Assembly: GCA_026224775.1 (NCBI GenBank)
Contig: JAMFRP010000013.1
Coordinates: forward strand, 186,001-250,000
DNA length: 64,000 nucleotides
Source: Bacteroidota bacterium
GTDB lineage: Bacteria > Bacteroidota > Bacteroidia > Sphingobacteriales > Sphingobacteriaceae
Reading direction: 5' to 3'
Under the pieces are notes generated by a model that was not told the DNA's origin, did no database searches, and saw nothing but the letters and a program-made list of their open reading frames with translations. Numbering within the stretch: the first letter of the stretch is position 1; the number at the start of each line of letters is the position of its first letter. Of this stretch, positions 10,059 through 20,870 are shown one piece after another. The translations under genes and the position numbers were made by a program.

Positions 10059-13000
10059 TTAAAATGTAACATTTAGACCAAAGACAACACTCTTTACTCG
10101 CGGATAGGCCGAATCGTCAATACCAGGTTGCAGAAGCGTAGAAGATGACGAAGTGGCCGAAACTTCAGGGTCATACCCTTTATAACCGGTAAAGGTGTAC
10201 ACGTTATCAAGCGTGCAGTAAAGACGGGCCCTTTTCATCTTTATTTTATTTGCCCATCTTGCAGGAAGCGTATATCCTAATGTTATAGTGCTTAAACGCA
10301 GGTAACTTCCATTCTGAAGATAATAGTTATTGGCATCGCTGATCGCAATAACGTTATCCGGGCTCAAACTCCAAAGTTGATTTGGATTGCTCTGGTTTGG
10401 ATTCAGCTGGGCAAGGCGGCTTAAATTAGTAGTTACCTGGCCAGTGTTAGGATCAATTAAAGTATACCGGCCATTCATTGCACTAAGTACATTTTCATTT
10501 GGCAAATAAGGGCCCATAAAGCGCTGCGCGTTCATGTTAAATATTTTGTTGCCGTATGAAAAATCAACAAATATGGTGCAATCAAAACCCTTATAATTAA
10601 ACGTATTGGTCATACCACCGGTAAATTTCGGTTCTGCACTTCCAATAGTTGTACGGTCTGCAGTAGACCATACCGGGGTACCATTAGCGTCGGTTTGTCC
10701 TGCTATTGTTTTGTACATGATATCGCCTGGTTTAACGTTTGCTGGGTTAACAGATTTTGCATACGGAACGCCCGGTTTAAGTGTGTAAGTACCATTTGCA
10801 TTCTGTGTAAAGTCGCTGGTAGTGTAAACACCCGCGTATTGGTATCCGTAAAACTGCCCCAGCGGCTGTCCCGTTTTTATTAAAAAGTCTATCCTGCTAC
10901 CATAGTCGCTTATAAAAGAAGAAGCACCACCATTACCATATATCTGTAAAACTTTGGAACGGTTGAAGGACATGTTATAGCTGGTTTTCCAACGAAAATC
11001 ACCACTGTTGATGTTATTGCTTGTAAGGACAAATTCTAAACCTTTATTTGCAATGGCGCCAATATTCTGGTATTGGTTTGTATAGCCGGATGCTGGATTA
11101 AGCTGATTATCTATCAGTAAGTTGTCTGACTTGTTATTGTAAACATCAACCGTTAGGTTAAAACGTCCTTTTAGCAGTCCAATATCCAAACCGATATTTG
11201 TAGATGCGGTTTTTTCCCATTTAACATTTGGATTTCCTGCTGTATTGCCTGGAACCAATGTATTAAAATAATTATTATTTATGGCATAAGTACTTGCACC
11301 ATAACCAGTTGTATAACGATAAGCACCAATATTATCGTTACCTGCGGTACCATAACCAACACGCAGTTTCATGTCGCTGATAACAGACTGATTTTTCATA
11401 AAATCTTCATCAGAGATACGCCATGCACCAGCTACAGACGGGAAATACCCCCATTTGTTATCCGGTCCAAAATTACTGGAACCATCAGCCCTTAATGTTA
11501 CATTAAGAATGTACTTGTCTTTATAATTATAGGACGCACGCCCAAAGAATGAAGCCAGCGAATTGTAGCTTAAGCCAGAACCATAAGTATTTTTTGCACC
11601 TCCGGTAGCTTCGCCAACATTATTAAGTCCAAAGTTATCGCCCGGAAAAACATAATAGGTGTTGTTAAGATTTTGCGATTGAGAGTAATCGGTTTCCTGA
11701 CCCACCAATACAGTAATACCGTGATTATGGAAGTTGTGATTCCAGTTCAGCGTATTTGTAATCTGCCAGGTAAAGTTTTCACTGGTGTTTTCGGAACCAT
11801 AAGGGCCGCCATCGTTTCTGGCTGTTATAGTTTGCCCAGAGTCAAAGTAGTCAGCCCTGGTCTGATCCCAGGTGTAACTGCCTAAACTGTGAAATTTAAA
11901 ATCTTTGGTAATTGCCCATTCCACACCACCATTAACTGTGAACAGACGATCAAAAGTAGTTTGGGTGATCGAATTGTTCATAATAGTTGGGTTATAAATA
12001 TCATACTGAGAATTCAATGCCTGGAAGTTTTGGCTTACATCTGTATTGATAAGTTGCTGATCGGTAAACTTTACACCACCTGTAGGCGGCTGCAACAGTG
12101 TTTCCTTTAATGTACCACCCAGTGAGCCCCCCCCATCTACACGTGTATCCTGAAAGCTGGTATTGAAATCTATATGCAGATTTTTATAAACTTCATGGTT
12201 CAATTTTAAGCGCACACCGTTACGCAGATAATTATGTTTGGAAAGTATCCCGTCTTCCTCTGTATTGTTATAGCTAATCAGCATTAAGGTTTTATCTGTA
12301 CCGCTGGAAATACTAAAATTATGGTTCATGCTGGGCGCTGTGCTACCGAAAACCAGTTTTTGCCAGTCGATTCCCGGCTTATTGTACGTGCTGTTAATAT
12401 AACTGTAAGCCGAACTGCCAAAGGTTGGTGAGGTTACATCACCACCAAAGTAAGAGGCCCATTGAGATTGGATCCCCTGAAGGGTTTGTAACTCATATTG
12501 ATACTTGGTGTAATCAAGCTCATTCATCATTGGCAGTGTTTTGCCCAGGGTTTCAAAACCATAGTAGCCATTATATGAAATTTCCGTTTTGCCGGATTTG
12601 GCAGATTTTGTTGTGATAAGAATTACACCATTTGAACCACGCGCACCATAAATTGATGTGGCCGAAGCATCCTTCAATATATCGATGGTCGCAATATCAT
12701 TGATATCTATCACGCGAAGAGCATCCTGCATTTGAAATCCGTCAACAATGTACAGCGGATCACCACCTTGTGTTATACTACTACCGCCGCGTATAACTAT
12801 GTTACTGGCAGCACCCGGTGCTCCGCTCTGAGTAATTACACTTACGCCTGCCGCTTTACCGGTTAGTGCCTGCGCCGCTGTAGTAACAGGTGCAAGTTCC
12901 AGGTCCTGCGCACTTACCGACACGGAAGCCCCCGTAACATCTTTACGTTTAACAGTAGCATAACCAATGGCCACCACCTCATCCAGGTTGTTCGATACGG

Positions 13001-13292
13001 CTTCCATTTGTACATTTAATACCAGGTTATCGGGCACCGGTAACGCTACGGTTTTGTAACCAACAGAGCTAAAGGCCAATATGACGGGACCTGTTGCAGG
13101 GAGTTTAAGGATGTACTTACCATTGGCATCCGTTTGGGTGCCAATGGGGCCGCCTTTTATACGTACGGTTGTACCTGGCAGGGGGCCAAGCCCCTTTTCG
13201 GTTACGGTTCCTGTAACCGTCCTGGTTTGTGCATTGCCTATACCAGGCAAACAGGCCAGAATTACAATAATTAATAGATAAAGATTCCTCAT
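10059..13292 (-). CDS. SusC/RagA family TonB-linked outer membrane protein
   Basis: CarboxypepD_reg-like N-terminus 'VTGTVTEKGLGPLPGTTVRIKG'; plug 'VIRGGSSITQGGDPLYIVDGFQ'; beta-barrel ending in aromatic 'VFGLNVTF'. Confidence 0.95.
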   Translation of the reverse strand: MRNLYLLIIVILACLPGIGNAQTRTVTGTVTEKGLGPLPGTTVRIKGGPIGTQTDANGKYILKLPATGPVILAFSSVGYKTVALPVPDNLVLNVQMEAVSNNLDEVVAIGYATVKRKDVTGASVSVSAQDLELAPVTTAAQALTGKAAGVSVITQSGAPGAASNIVIRGGSSITQGGDPLYIVDGFQMQDALRVIDINDIATIDILKDASATSIYGARGSNGVILITTKSAKSGKTEISYNGYYGFETLGKTLPMMNELDYTKYQYELQTLQGIQSQWASYFGGDVTSPTFGSSAYSYINSTYNKPGIDWQKLVFGSTAPSMNHNFSISSGTDKTLMLISYNNTEEDGILSKHNYLRNGVRLKLNHEVYKNLHIDFNTSFQDTRVDGGGSLGGTLKETLLQPPTGGVKFTDQQLINTDVSQNFQALNSQYDIYNPTIMNNSITQTTFDRLFTVNGGVEWAITKDFKFHSLGSYTWDQTRADYFDSGQTITARNDGGPYGSENTSENFTWQITNTLNWNHNFHNHGITVLVGQETDYSQSQNLNNTYYVFPGDNFGLNNVGEATGGAKNTYGSGLSYNSLASFFGRASYNYKDKYILNVTLRADGSSNFGPDNKWGYFPSVAGAWRISDEDFMKNQSVISDMKLRVGYGTAGNDNIGAYRYTTGYGASTYAINNNYFNTLVPGNTAGNPNVKWEKTASTNIGLDIGLLKGRFNLTVDVYNNKSDNLLIDNQLNPASGYTNQYQNIGAIANKGLEFVLTSNNINSGDFRWKTSYNMSFNRSKVLQIYGNGGASSFISDYGSRIDFLIKTGQPLGQFYGYQYAGVYTTSDFTQNANGTYTLKPGVPYAKSVNPANVKPGDIMYKTIAGQTDANGTPVWSTADRTTIGSAEPKFTGGMTNTFNYKGFDCTIFVDFSYGNKIFNMNAQRFMGPYLPNENVLSAMNGRYTLIDPNTGQVTTNLSRLAQLNPNQSNPNQLWSLSPDNVIAISDANNYYLQNGSYLRLSTITLGYTLPARWANKIKMKRARLYCTLDNVYTFTGYKGYDPEVSATSSSSTLLQPGIDDSAYPRVKSVVFGLNVTF

Positions 13293-13430
13293 AAAAATAA
13301 ATTAATTGGTTAAGGATTATGGAAGTGCTGGTTAGGCAATTCCGGGTACATTTACTTTTCGGATATTATATTGGGATAATCATTGGCCACCTGCAACCAT
13401 GCACGGGAACCTGTATCTCCCTTCGGACAA

Positions 13431-14681
13431 TCACATTTTTATAAGACTGTTTAAATAAATCTCAAGGTTACTATAACCACTCGTGTTTACAGTTCGCGCG
13501 TCAGCAGGATCATTGGGATTGAGATGGTTGGCAATTTCCCAACTGTCAGGCACGCCGTCTCCATCCTGATCTTTCAGTTTGGTGTGTCCCTCAGTCACCT
13601 CTGGCTGACCACCAGCTTCAGCCACACTGTTAATGATCTTACCGGTTTTACCCAAGCTGGTTACATAGCTCAGAATGCGGATATCTATCGCATCCCGGTT
13701 TAACGAAGCGCCAGCTTGCGCGATCACTATTTGATAAGCATCTTCAGGCGTACCTATCTTTACATCGTTTGCTGTGAGCAAGGTTGGCTGGCTAAGCAGC
13801 GTGGCTTTTTCTTTTACAAAGTCTTCGGTAGTAATGGCGCGGCCATTCAGGATTCCGTCCTTATTCATGTCCACCATATTATCGTGTTGGTAAACGTGGT
13901 CAGTAGCCGTAAACATGGCCAAAAAATTATTACTTGAATTTGGTCCTGCTATAAAATAGTTTCCTGCAATATCCTGGTAATGGTCTTCAGCCGAGTGTCC
14001 TCCTACCAAACCGCTCGCTCCCCAGTTATATATAACATTGTTTACATACTCAATCTTCGCCTTAGCTTTCGGATTGCGGCTCTGGTTGTCAGCCCATAAA
14101 CAGTGATGTATGGTAACAAAACGTGGGTTCTCAATCAATGCGCCAAACCGTTGCGGGTTTATACCGTCGGCCACCAAGCAATATTGCAGGGTTATATTGG
14201 TGCTGTTTTTTATGTGAAGATTATCCCAGCGCCCCCACTCGATCGAAACATGGTCCAGTATCAATTTATCAAGACTATCCGCTACTACAACACAGCCTCC
14301 CCGCGGCATGTTATCGCTGCCCCGAAAACGCATGTAACGAACAATACTGTTGTTGCTAAAAGAAACACTATTGCCATAAACGGTAATACCGCCACCCGGC
14401 GCCGTTTGTCCGGCAATGGTAATATCAGGTGCAACTTTTATCTTTTCGTTTATTTTAATCACGCCAGAAACATCAAAGATGACGGTGCGCTTGGGCTGAC
14501 TAACAGCATCACGAAAAGAACCGTTGCCAGAATCATTGAGATTGGTTACTTTATAAACGCTACCACCACGACCACCAGAGGCAAACCGGCCGAAACCCTC
14601 TGCCCCCGGAAAGGATAACTGCTGGCCAAAAGCGGCAAATGAAAAGAAAGAAATAAATGATAATAAATAAATGTGCTTCAT
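13431..14681 (-). CDS. Pectate lyase (PL1-like)
   Basis: 'LSFPGAEGFGRFASGGRGGSVYKVTNLNDSGNGSFRDAV' N-terminus; beta-helix; 'DGDGVPDSWEIANHLNPND' C-terminal segment. Confidence 0.85.
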   Translation of the reverse strand: MKHIYLLSFISFFSFAAFGQQLSFPGAEGFGRFASGGRGGSVYKVTNLNDSGNGSFRDAVSQPKRTVIFDVSGVIKINEKIKVAPDITIAGQTAPGGGITVYGNSVSFSNNSIVRYMRFRGSDNMPRGGCVVVADSLDKLILDHVSIEWGRWDNLHIKNSTNITLQYCLVADGINPQRFGALIENPRFVTIHHCLWADNQSRNPKAKAKIEYVNNVIYNWGASGLVGGHSAEDHYQDIAGNYFIAGPNSSNNFLAMFTATDHVYQHDNMVDMNKDGILNGRAITTEDFVKEKATLLSQPTLLTANDVKIGTPEDAYQIVIAQAGASLNRDAIDIRILSYVTSLGKTGKIINSVAEAGGQPEVTEGHTKLKDQDGDGVPDSWEIANHLNPNDPADARTVNTSGYSNLEIYLNSLIKM

Positions 14682-15026
14682 AAATCAATAGTTACTCGTG
14701 ATTTGAAAAAATAGAATGTGCTTATAACTTGTCAAAAAAAATTGATCAAGTTTTATGCTGGCGCGCGGGGTACAGGCATACCAATGGCATATGCCTGATA
14801 AAAAGGGAAATAGTATTTCCTCATAATTACTTAGTTAATTGGTTTATAAAAGATTGTATCAGGTTCCACCAGCGCGGTACCTGAATCATAATTGGTTAAG
14901 AGCAAACCTAATTAAAAAGAGAAAACAGGGGTTTCAAAAATTGACGAAAAGCTTTCATTTTTTGGCGAAAAACATCGATTTCACCTCAAAAAATTCACTT
15001 TTTGACTAACCCTGGCTATTGTAAGA

Positions 15027-18000
15027 TTACACGGTTGTTTCTTTTATTTTTTTTAAATATGCAGAGGGTGATAATTTATATTTCTCCTTGAAGCAAGTAC
15101 TGAAATAAGCCAGGCTATTAAATCCGGCCATATAACCGGCCTCTGAAATGGTGTACATACCGGTATCAAGCAATTGCTTACTACGTTTGATCCGCAATTC
15201 ACGGACAAATTCGACAGGGCTTAAAGAAGTAAGACTTTTCAGCTTTTTATAAAAGGTGGTTCTGCCCATACCAATGCCAGCCGCTACTTCATCAATATTA
15301 AAATTCGGATCAGTCATTTTATCTTCTACAAGCTTAATAACGTCCTTCAAAAATTCTTCATCCTTTGATGTTGTGATTAAATTTTCCGGTTCATAAGTAA
15401 AACCGGTCTTCTCAGCTATACCAGCAATTTTTTCAAATAATCGCTTTCTTGATTTGAGTAAATTATCAATTGAAGCAATCAGCACCTCATTATTGAATGG
15501 CTTAGTCATATAGATATCTGCTCCATATTTCAGACCCTCAATACGGCTTTCAACTGATGACTTTGCGGTAAGCAATATCACCGGAACATGGCTGGTAAGC
15601 GAATCATTTTTTAGCTCATCCAGCATCTGTATACCGTCCATTCGCGGCATTAATACATCACTGATAATAAGATCGGGGAATGATGCTCTCGCCATTGCCA
15701 ATCCTTCCAATCCATCCTGAGCAATTTGAATACGATAGTTGTTAGCGAGTTTCATGCTAAGGAACGATCTTAGGTCGGGGCTATCTTCCACAATTAATAC
15801 TAATGGAACCGATGTTGAATGGTTAGCTTTAATATCCAAAAATGAACTATCAAATTCATTGGCATCAGGATGAACGTAGTTGGGGATACCTGTTGCATGA
15901 GCATACATCAGCTCTTCCTGATTATAATGCGAATATCCCGGTTTAAGTGTTAAAATAAGCGTTAAACCGCCATATTCGTTTAGTTCGGCATGTAAACTGC
16001 CCTTGTGACTCAACGCTAAACCTTTAGCCAATGCAAGGCCAATACCGGTTCCTTTCAGGTGATTCTCTTTATTATAATTATCTTCGTGATATATTTCGAA
16101 TATCTCTTTTAATTTTTCAGGTGGCACTCCTCTACCGTGGTCAACTATTCTTACCTCAACAGCGATTGCAGAAGCAGTGATGTCAACATGCACAGGTTTT
16201 CCTGACGGCGAAAACTTAAAGGCATTTGAGAGCAGGTTATATAGTATAATTTCAAGTTTTTCCTCATCAAACCAAGCCTTTATTACCGGATGGTTGCTGC
16301 AAACATCGAATAAAATGTTTTTTTCCGCGGCAATTGTTGCAAAACAATCACCCACATTATGAGCAAGCGCTACCACATCACTTTCCGTTATTTTTAACTG
16401 TATTTTCCCGCTTTGTACCTTCCTAAAGTCGAGTAACTGGTTAGTAAAACGCATCATCCGGCTTACATTGCGATTGATTACTTTAAAATATTGCTCGTTT
16501 TTTTCTGATAACCCTTCAACCTCAGCCAGTTCCTGCAAAGGGCCTGCAATAAGTGTTAACGGTGTTCGCAGTTCGTGAGAAACGTTGGTAAAAAAAGCCA
16601 GTTTAATCTCCGTCAGTTTGCGTTCTATCTGTACTTTATTCCGGAGCCTGATCATCGTTACTATGATATTCCTGGCTATCAAACCGATGATGATTGCCAG
16701 TATAACATAAGATATCTTAGCCCATATGGTTAAGTAATACGGTGGTTTAACAATAATCTGAAGGCTCTTTTCAGGTTGATTGCTAAAAAGCTCGGCATTA
16801 ACGCCTTTAACATAAAAAGTATAGGTGCCCGGCGGGATATTTGTGTAAGTTGCTTTTTGCTGATCGTTAACGTTATGCCAATCGGTGTCAAAACCAGCCA
16901 ATTTGTAAGAATAGGCAGCCTCCTTCTCGGCACGATAATCGAGCACCGCGTAATCTATACTAATTACATTTTGATCATGGTTTAACGTAAGCGTCGGTGT
17001 TTCATTTATGGCATATTTTAAAGGTGAATGCTCATCCCCTGGCAACACTTCTTTGTAATACAGTTGCAAATGCGTTAGTGCCATGTTTGCGTTTAATTTC
17101 CTGTGGGTAATATCCTGTGGTTTAAACGCGATATATCCGGTAGTGCACCCAAAGTATATATTTCCGTCATTGGCAGTGAAACAGGTTGATTCTGAAAACT
17201 GTGCATCCGGCAGCCCGTCGAACGAATCATAATTTTGAAATGACTGGCTTAAGGGATTAAATTTTGACAACCCGCCTGCAGTTGCTATCCAAAGATTACC
17301 GTCTTGATCACCGGTTAAACTCAGGACGACATCATTTGATAAGCCATTATCCACAGTATAGGATTTAAATCTCACCTTGTTAATATCACCATTCGGTATA
17401 GTGGCAAGATCCAAACCACCCCCAAAAGTTCCTATCCACATACGCCCCTTATGATCCATATAAATATGCTGTACACTATTGTTGGACAGGCTATATAGAT
17501 CACCAGGCTTTTTTTGATAAAAGATAAATCGAAAACTTCCATTTATATCATCATTAACTATCAGCAATCCTGAATTGGTGGCAGCCCATATATTGCCGCT
17601 ATTGTCTTCGCAAAGATATCTTACCCCTTTTGCCCAATTGTATGGATAGTTATGAAAAGTGTTATTGTAGTTATTGAAAACAACAGTATTCCCGGATTGG
17701 GTAAGAAGGTTAAGGCCCCCTCCCAAAGTCGCGATCCATATCCTGTGTTTATGGTCCTCAATAACAGAATAAACATCGTCATTACTCAGGCTGTTTATAT
17801 CATTAACATTATGCCTGAAATTTTGAAGAATATAACTTTTTTTTGTTTTGTCTTTCGGAGTAGCTTTAAACAACCCGTTTCCTTTTGTTGCCAGCCAGAT
17901 ATTGCCACGGGTATCCTCCAGAAGATCGTAAACATTCCCAATCTGATTGCCACCACCGGCAAAAACGTTCACCCGTTTTGTATGATCGAATACATATAAT

Positions 18001-19424
18001 CCACCCGCCTTCGTACAAGCCCATAGCCGCCCCTCATGATCTTTCATCATCGCCCTCACCTCATTCGCAGATCTGTTACCGGAATTTGCTGTTAAGGATG
18101 TCTGTTTAAACTTATCACCTAACGAAATTATTTTATTAACACCACCGTCTTTTCCGCTTACCCATATAACTCCCCTTTTGTCAATGTAAAAGTAATTGAC
18201 AACATTTGAGAACTTTTGTTCGGAGCTGTTAGGTTTATCAAACAGATATTCAATCTTGTCATCAACATCATTATAATACCCGAAACCACCCCCTTTCATG
18301 CTTACCCATACAGTTCCTCCCGGATCGGTTTCCACTTTAAACTGACGGCTTGTGCTGGAAAAATCACGCTGTTGCTCATAATACTTCCAGGTTTTTGTTT
18401 GCCGGTTATATCTAACAACACCATTTTCTTTAGGTTCAATCCATATATTACCACTCTTGTCTTCCGTTGCAGACAAGTAAGCGTTGTTAGCGCTCTCCGG
18501 TATCAGCTCTGTTTTTAGCAGGGCAGTATCGAAAAAATAAACACCTTTTCCTTCTGTAGATATGTACAGGATCCCATTTTGTGATTTGCAAATATCATTT
18601 AGGCGAGCATTTGTAACAGGGATTGTGATTATTGTACGGCTGGTATAATCAAACTTCAAAAGCCGTCCGTCCTGCGTGCCAAAATACAAACACCGTCCGG
18701 CCATCGTTTCACTGGAGAATCCGCATGTTGGAAAAAGCCGTTCAGTCGCCACATCGTTGGTAAATGATGGAACGTTTTCGCTACCACCCTTTTTAAGGCA
18801 GCTTATACCTTTATCGGTTCCCACCCATATCCGGTTACTGGGGTCAAATCCAATAAAGTTTACGAAGTCGCCCTTTAAGCTTTCAGAACCAACTTTGCTT
18901 GAACTGAAATATACTACGCCAGGATGACCGTGACTATCAGTATAAGCATAATACATGCCCTGATTTTTGGTAAGTAGCCAAACGCCGTTAACAGGATCGA
19001 CAATTACCCGATCTATTATTACATGGGTTGGAAATAATTTTTTATTTGTGCTATCAGCGATAGCACAAAAACGCTCCGTTTTTTTATCAAAGTGGCATAT
19101 CTGGTAATCAAATGTTTGAATCCATAAATAACCTTTCTGATCTTCTACAATATAACGGATCTTATTGGTTTTTAATGGTGAGCGGTCGCCTGGCCGACTT
19201 TTGTACACCACGAAATTGTGCCCGTCAAAACGATTGATGCCATCAAAGGTGCCAAACCACATAAACCCCTCGCGATCACGCATTATACATAAGACGCCGT
19301 TATGTGATAATCCGTCCTTTGTTGAGTAATGTACAACGTTGAATTTATGCTGTGCATGAGCTTGCCTGCAAAAAAGTGAAAGCAATAAAGAACCTGTTAG
19401 AATGGTCAATAGTCTTATGCTCAT
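15027..19424 (-). CDS. Hybrid two-component system sensor/response regulator (HTCS), one-protein PUL regulator
   Basis: Two-component-regulator beta-propeller repeats ('DREGFMWFGTFDGINRFDG'), Y_Y_Y domain, HisKA 'FFTNVSHELRTPLTLI', HATPase 'GTGIGLALAKGL', REC 'DVLMPRMDGIQML', C-terminal AraC HTH. Confidence 0.95.
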   Translation of the reverse strand: MSIRLLTILTGSLLLSLFCRQAHAQHKFNVVHYSTKDGLSHNGVLCIMRDREGFMWFGTFDGINRFDGHNFVVYKSRPGDRSPLKTNKIRYIVEDQKGYLWIQTFDYQICHFDKKTERFCAIADSTNKKLFPTHVIIDRVIVDPVNGVWLLTKNQGMYYAYTDSHGHPGVVYFSSSKVGSESLKGDFVNFIGFDPSNRIWVGTDKGISCLKKGGSENVPSFTNDVATERLFPTCGFSSETMAGRCLYFGTQDGRLLKFDYTSRTIITIPVTNARLNDICKSQNGILYISTEGKGVYFFDTALLKTELIPESANNAYLSATEDKSGNIWIEPKENGVVRYNRQTKTWKYYEQQRDFSSTSRQFKVETDPGGTVWVSMKGGGFGYYNDVDDKIEYLFDKPNSSEQKFSNVVNYFYIDKRGVIWVSGKDGGVNKIISLGDKFKQTSLTANSGNRSANEVRAMMKDHEGRLWACTKAGGLYVFDHTKRVNVFAGGGNQIGNVYDLLEDTRGNIWLATKGNGLFKATPKDKTKKSYILQNFRHNVNDINSLSNDDVYSVIEDHKHRIWIATLGGGLNLLTQSGNTVVFNNYNNTFHNYPYNWAKGVRYLCEDNSGNIWAATNSGLLIVNDDINGSFRFIFYQKKPGDLYSLSNNSVQHIYMDHKGRMWIGTFGGGLDLATIPNGDINKVRFKSYTVDNGLSNDVVLSLTGDQDGNLWIATAGGLSKFNPLSQSFQNYDSFDGLPDAQFSESTCFTANDGNIYFGCTTGYIAFKPQDITHRKLNANMALTHLQLYYKEVLPGDEHSPLKYAINETPTLTLNHDQNVISIDYAVLDYRAEKEAAYSYKLAGFDTDWHNVNDQQKATYTNIPPGTYTFYVKGVNAELFSNQPEKSLQIIVKPPYYLTIWAKISYVILAIIIGLIARNIIVTMIRLRNKVQIERKLTEIKLAFFTNVSHELRTPLTLIAGPLQELAEVEGLSEKNEQYFKVINRNVSRMMRFTNQLLDFRKVQSGKIQLKITESDVVALAHNVGDCFATIAAEKNILFDVCSNHPVIKAWFDEEKLEIILYNLLSNAFKFSPSGKPVHVDITASAIAVEVRIVDHGRGVPPEKLKEIFEIYHEDNYNKENHLKGTGIGLALAKGLALSHKGSLHAELNEYGGLTLILTLKPGYSHYNQEELMYAHATGIPNYVHPDANEFDSSFLDIKANHSTSVPLVLIVEDSPDLRSFLSMKLANNYRIQIAQDGLEGLAMARASFPDLIISDVLMPRMDGIQMLDELKNDSLTSHVPVILLTAKSSVESRIEGLKYGADIYMTKPFNNEVLIASIDNLLKSRKRLFEKIAGIAEKTGFTYEPENLITTSKDEEFLKDVIKLVEDKMTDPNFNIDEVAAGIGMGRTTFYKKLKSLTSLSPVEFVRELRIKRSKQLLDTGMYTISEAGYMAGFNSLAYFSTCFKEKYKLSPSAYLKKIKETTV

Positions 19425-19714
19425 TTTTTTTTCCTCATATTGATAAAACTGACTGACATCAGCTCATCCGTGCTCAGCGCCTGGACATAACTGACTTTGC
19501 AAAATAAAATGGTTTACAGTTAATAGCGATTAAACGTCGCAATGGTACTGCAATTTAGTAAAAAACCGCTTGTATAGCTATCCTGAAGTATCCCGATAAT
19601 TAAAAATCCGAAAAAATATATGCGTGAAATTTATTTAAACAAATTAATGTATGCCTGCCAGCGGCATACTATCTTAACAAGATAAACGGGGCTAAAAGAT
19701 TCTTTAATTCGCGT

Positions 19715-20755
19715 TTACAGTGAGGCACGTTTAATGTAGTAAAAAGGATTTTCAATATGCTCTTTTGAGTTAGTCATCACCATATTTGCAGCAGTACTAC
19801 CCATAAATTTAAAATCCGTAGAAATTGTAGCAATACCGTGAAGTAGAATTTTTTTAAGGCGGGTTTCGTTGTATGATATAACGCCCACATCCTTACCAAG
19901 CACAAGCTCCATAGCAGTAACCCGTTCAAGCAAAGTCACCAGGTCATCTTCCAACAAGTTGATAAACACTTCACCCTTACTAATCGGCGCGGAAGCTGCA
20001 TCATTTAAAACCTGATGATTAAATGCGTATTGACGGCAAAACAACTCGAAACCTTTAATTATTTGTACAGGATAATAGCTCTTATCGGGAAAAATAAGTT
20101 TAATGGTGTGGTAGTTGCTTAGTTGTTCCCTGGCCTGGTTAAGTGCATGATAGATGTCTTTTTCAAAGTTTTCATATACGGCAGCGTATTCTCCGTTTAG
20201 CCCGGATACTTTTTTGTCGATCAGGATCAGTTTATCCTTCGGGATAGTATTGAGCAGTTCAATAATGCTGTGTTCGTTTTCCTCCCCTTCAATAAAATGC
20301 GGAATAATCACATAATGCGAATAATCATCCCTGCGCTCAAGGAGCAGCCTTTTAAAGAGTTTAAAATCGTTATTGTAAACATAAAAATCAATGGCAGCAT
20401 CATTACCCAGCGCATCTGCAAAGGCATCGTAAATAATTTTTTTATGCGCGCTAAGCTTGTTAAACAACAGAAAAATTCTGAGCTTCTGTATAAAGTTGAT
20501 ATTAGTAATAAAATATCCCCTGCCGGGTACCGAACTAATCAAACCGAGTTTCTTAAGATGCCGGTAACCTTTTTCGGCCGTGTCGCGGGAAATATCCAAA
20601 TGGTAGCTCAATTCATTAATTGACGGCAGAAGATAATTTGCAGCTATCTTTCCGGCTTCAACTGCCTGCACGATGCTATTTACCAATTGCAGATATTTTG
20701 GCGTAGCGGCATATTCATCAATAGAAATAAAATCAAAAAATAATTCGGATTTCAT
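19715..20755 (-). CDS. GntR family transcriptional regulator, paralog of 3282..4313
   Basis: 'LPSINELSYHLDISRDTAEKGYRHLKKLGLISSVPGRGYFI'; closely similar throughout to the first copy, including the C-terminal '(Y/N)KRASL'. Confidence 0.85.
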   Translation of the reverse strand: MKSELFFDFISIDEYAATPKYLQLVNSIVQAVEAGKIAANYLLPSINELSYHLDISRDTAEKGYRHLKKLGLISSVPGRGYFITNINFIQKLRIFLLFNKLSAHKKIIYDAFADALGNDAAIDFYVYNNDFKLFKRLLLERRDDYSHYVIIPHFIEGEENEHSIIELLNTIPKDKLILIDKKVSGLNGEYAAVYENFEKDIYHALNQAREQLSNYHTIKLIFPDKSYYPVQIIKGFELFCRQYAFNHQVLNDAASAPISKGEVFINLLEDDLVTLLERVTAMELVLGKDVGVISYNETRLKKILLHGIATISTDFKFMGSTAANMVMTNSKEHIENPFYYIKRASL

Positions 20756-20870
20756 CGGGCTGAAGTAATTACCTGGCTAATTTATATTATAAAATCAAAT
20801 CATCGCTAATCTATTGTCAGCAATTAATATTTCACCGATGACTGTTCCTGAAACCGGTTAAGATTTAAGC

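Noticed and set aside
13320-13430. Open minus-strand frame (…CDCPKGDTGSRAWLQVANDYPNIISEK) between the pectate lyase and SusC genes that might be a gene remnant
   Set aside because: Only about 28 codons, in a different frame from the lyase end and with no start; too short to distinguish from chance.
14103-14618. 171-aa + strand ORF antisense to the pectate lyase gene
   Set aside because: Overlaps a well-supported CDS; low-complexity, non-protein-like composition; no recognisable domain.
19425-19440. T-tract next to the HTCS start as a phase-variation site
   Set aside because: Short A/T homopolymers are common throughout this AT-leaning genome; not distinctive.
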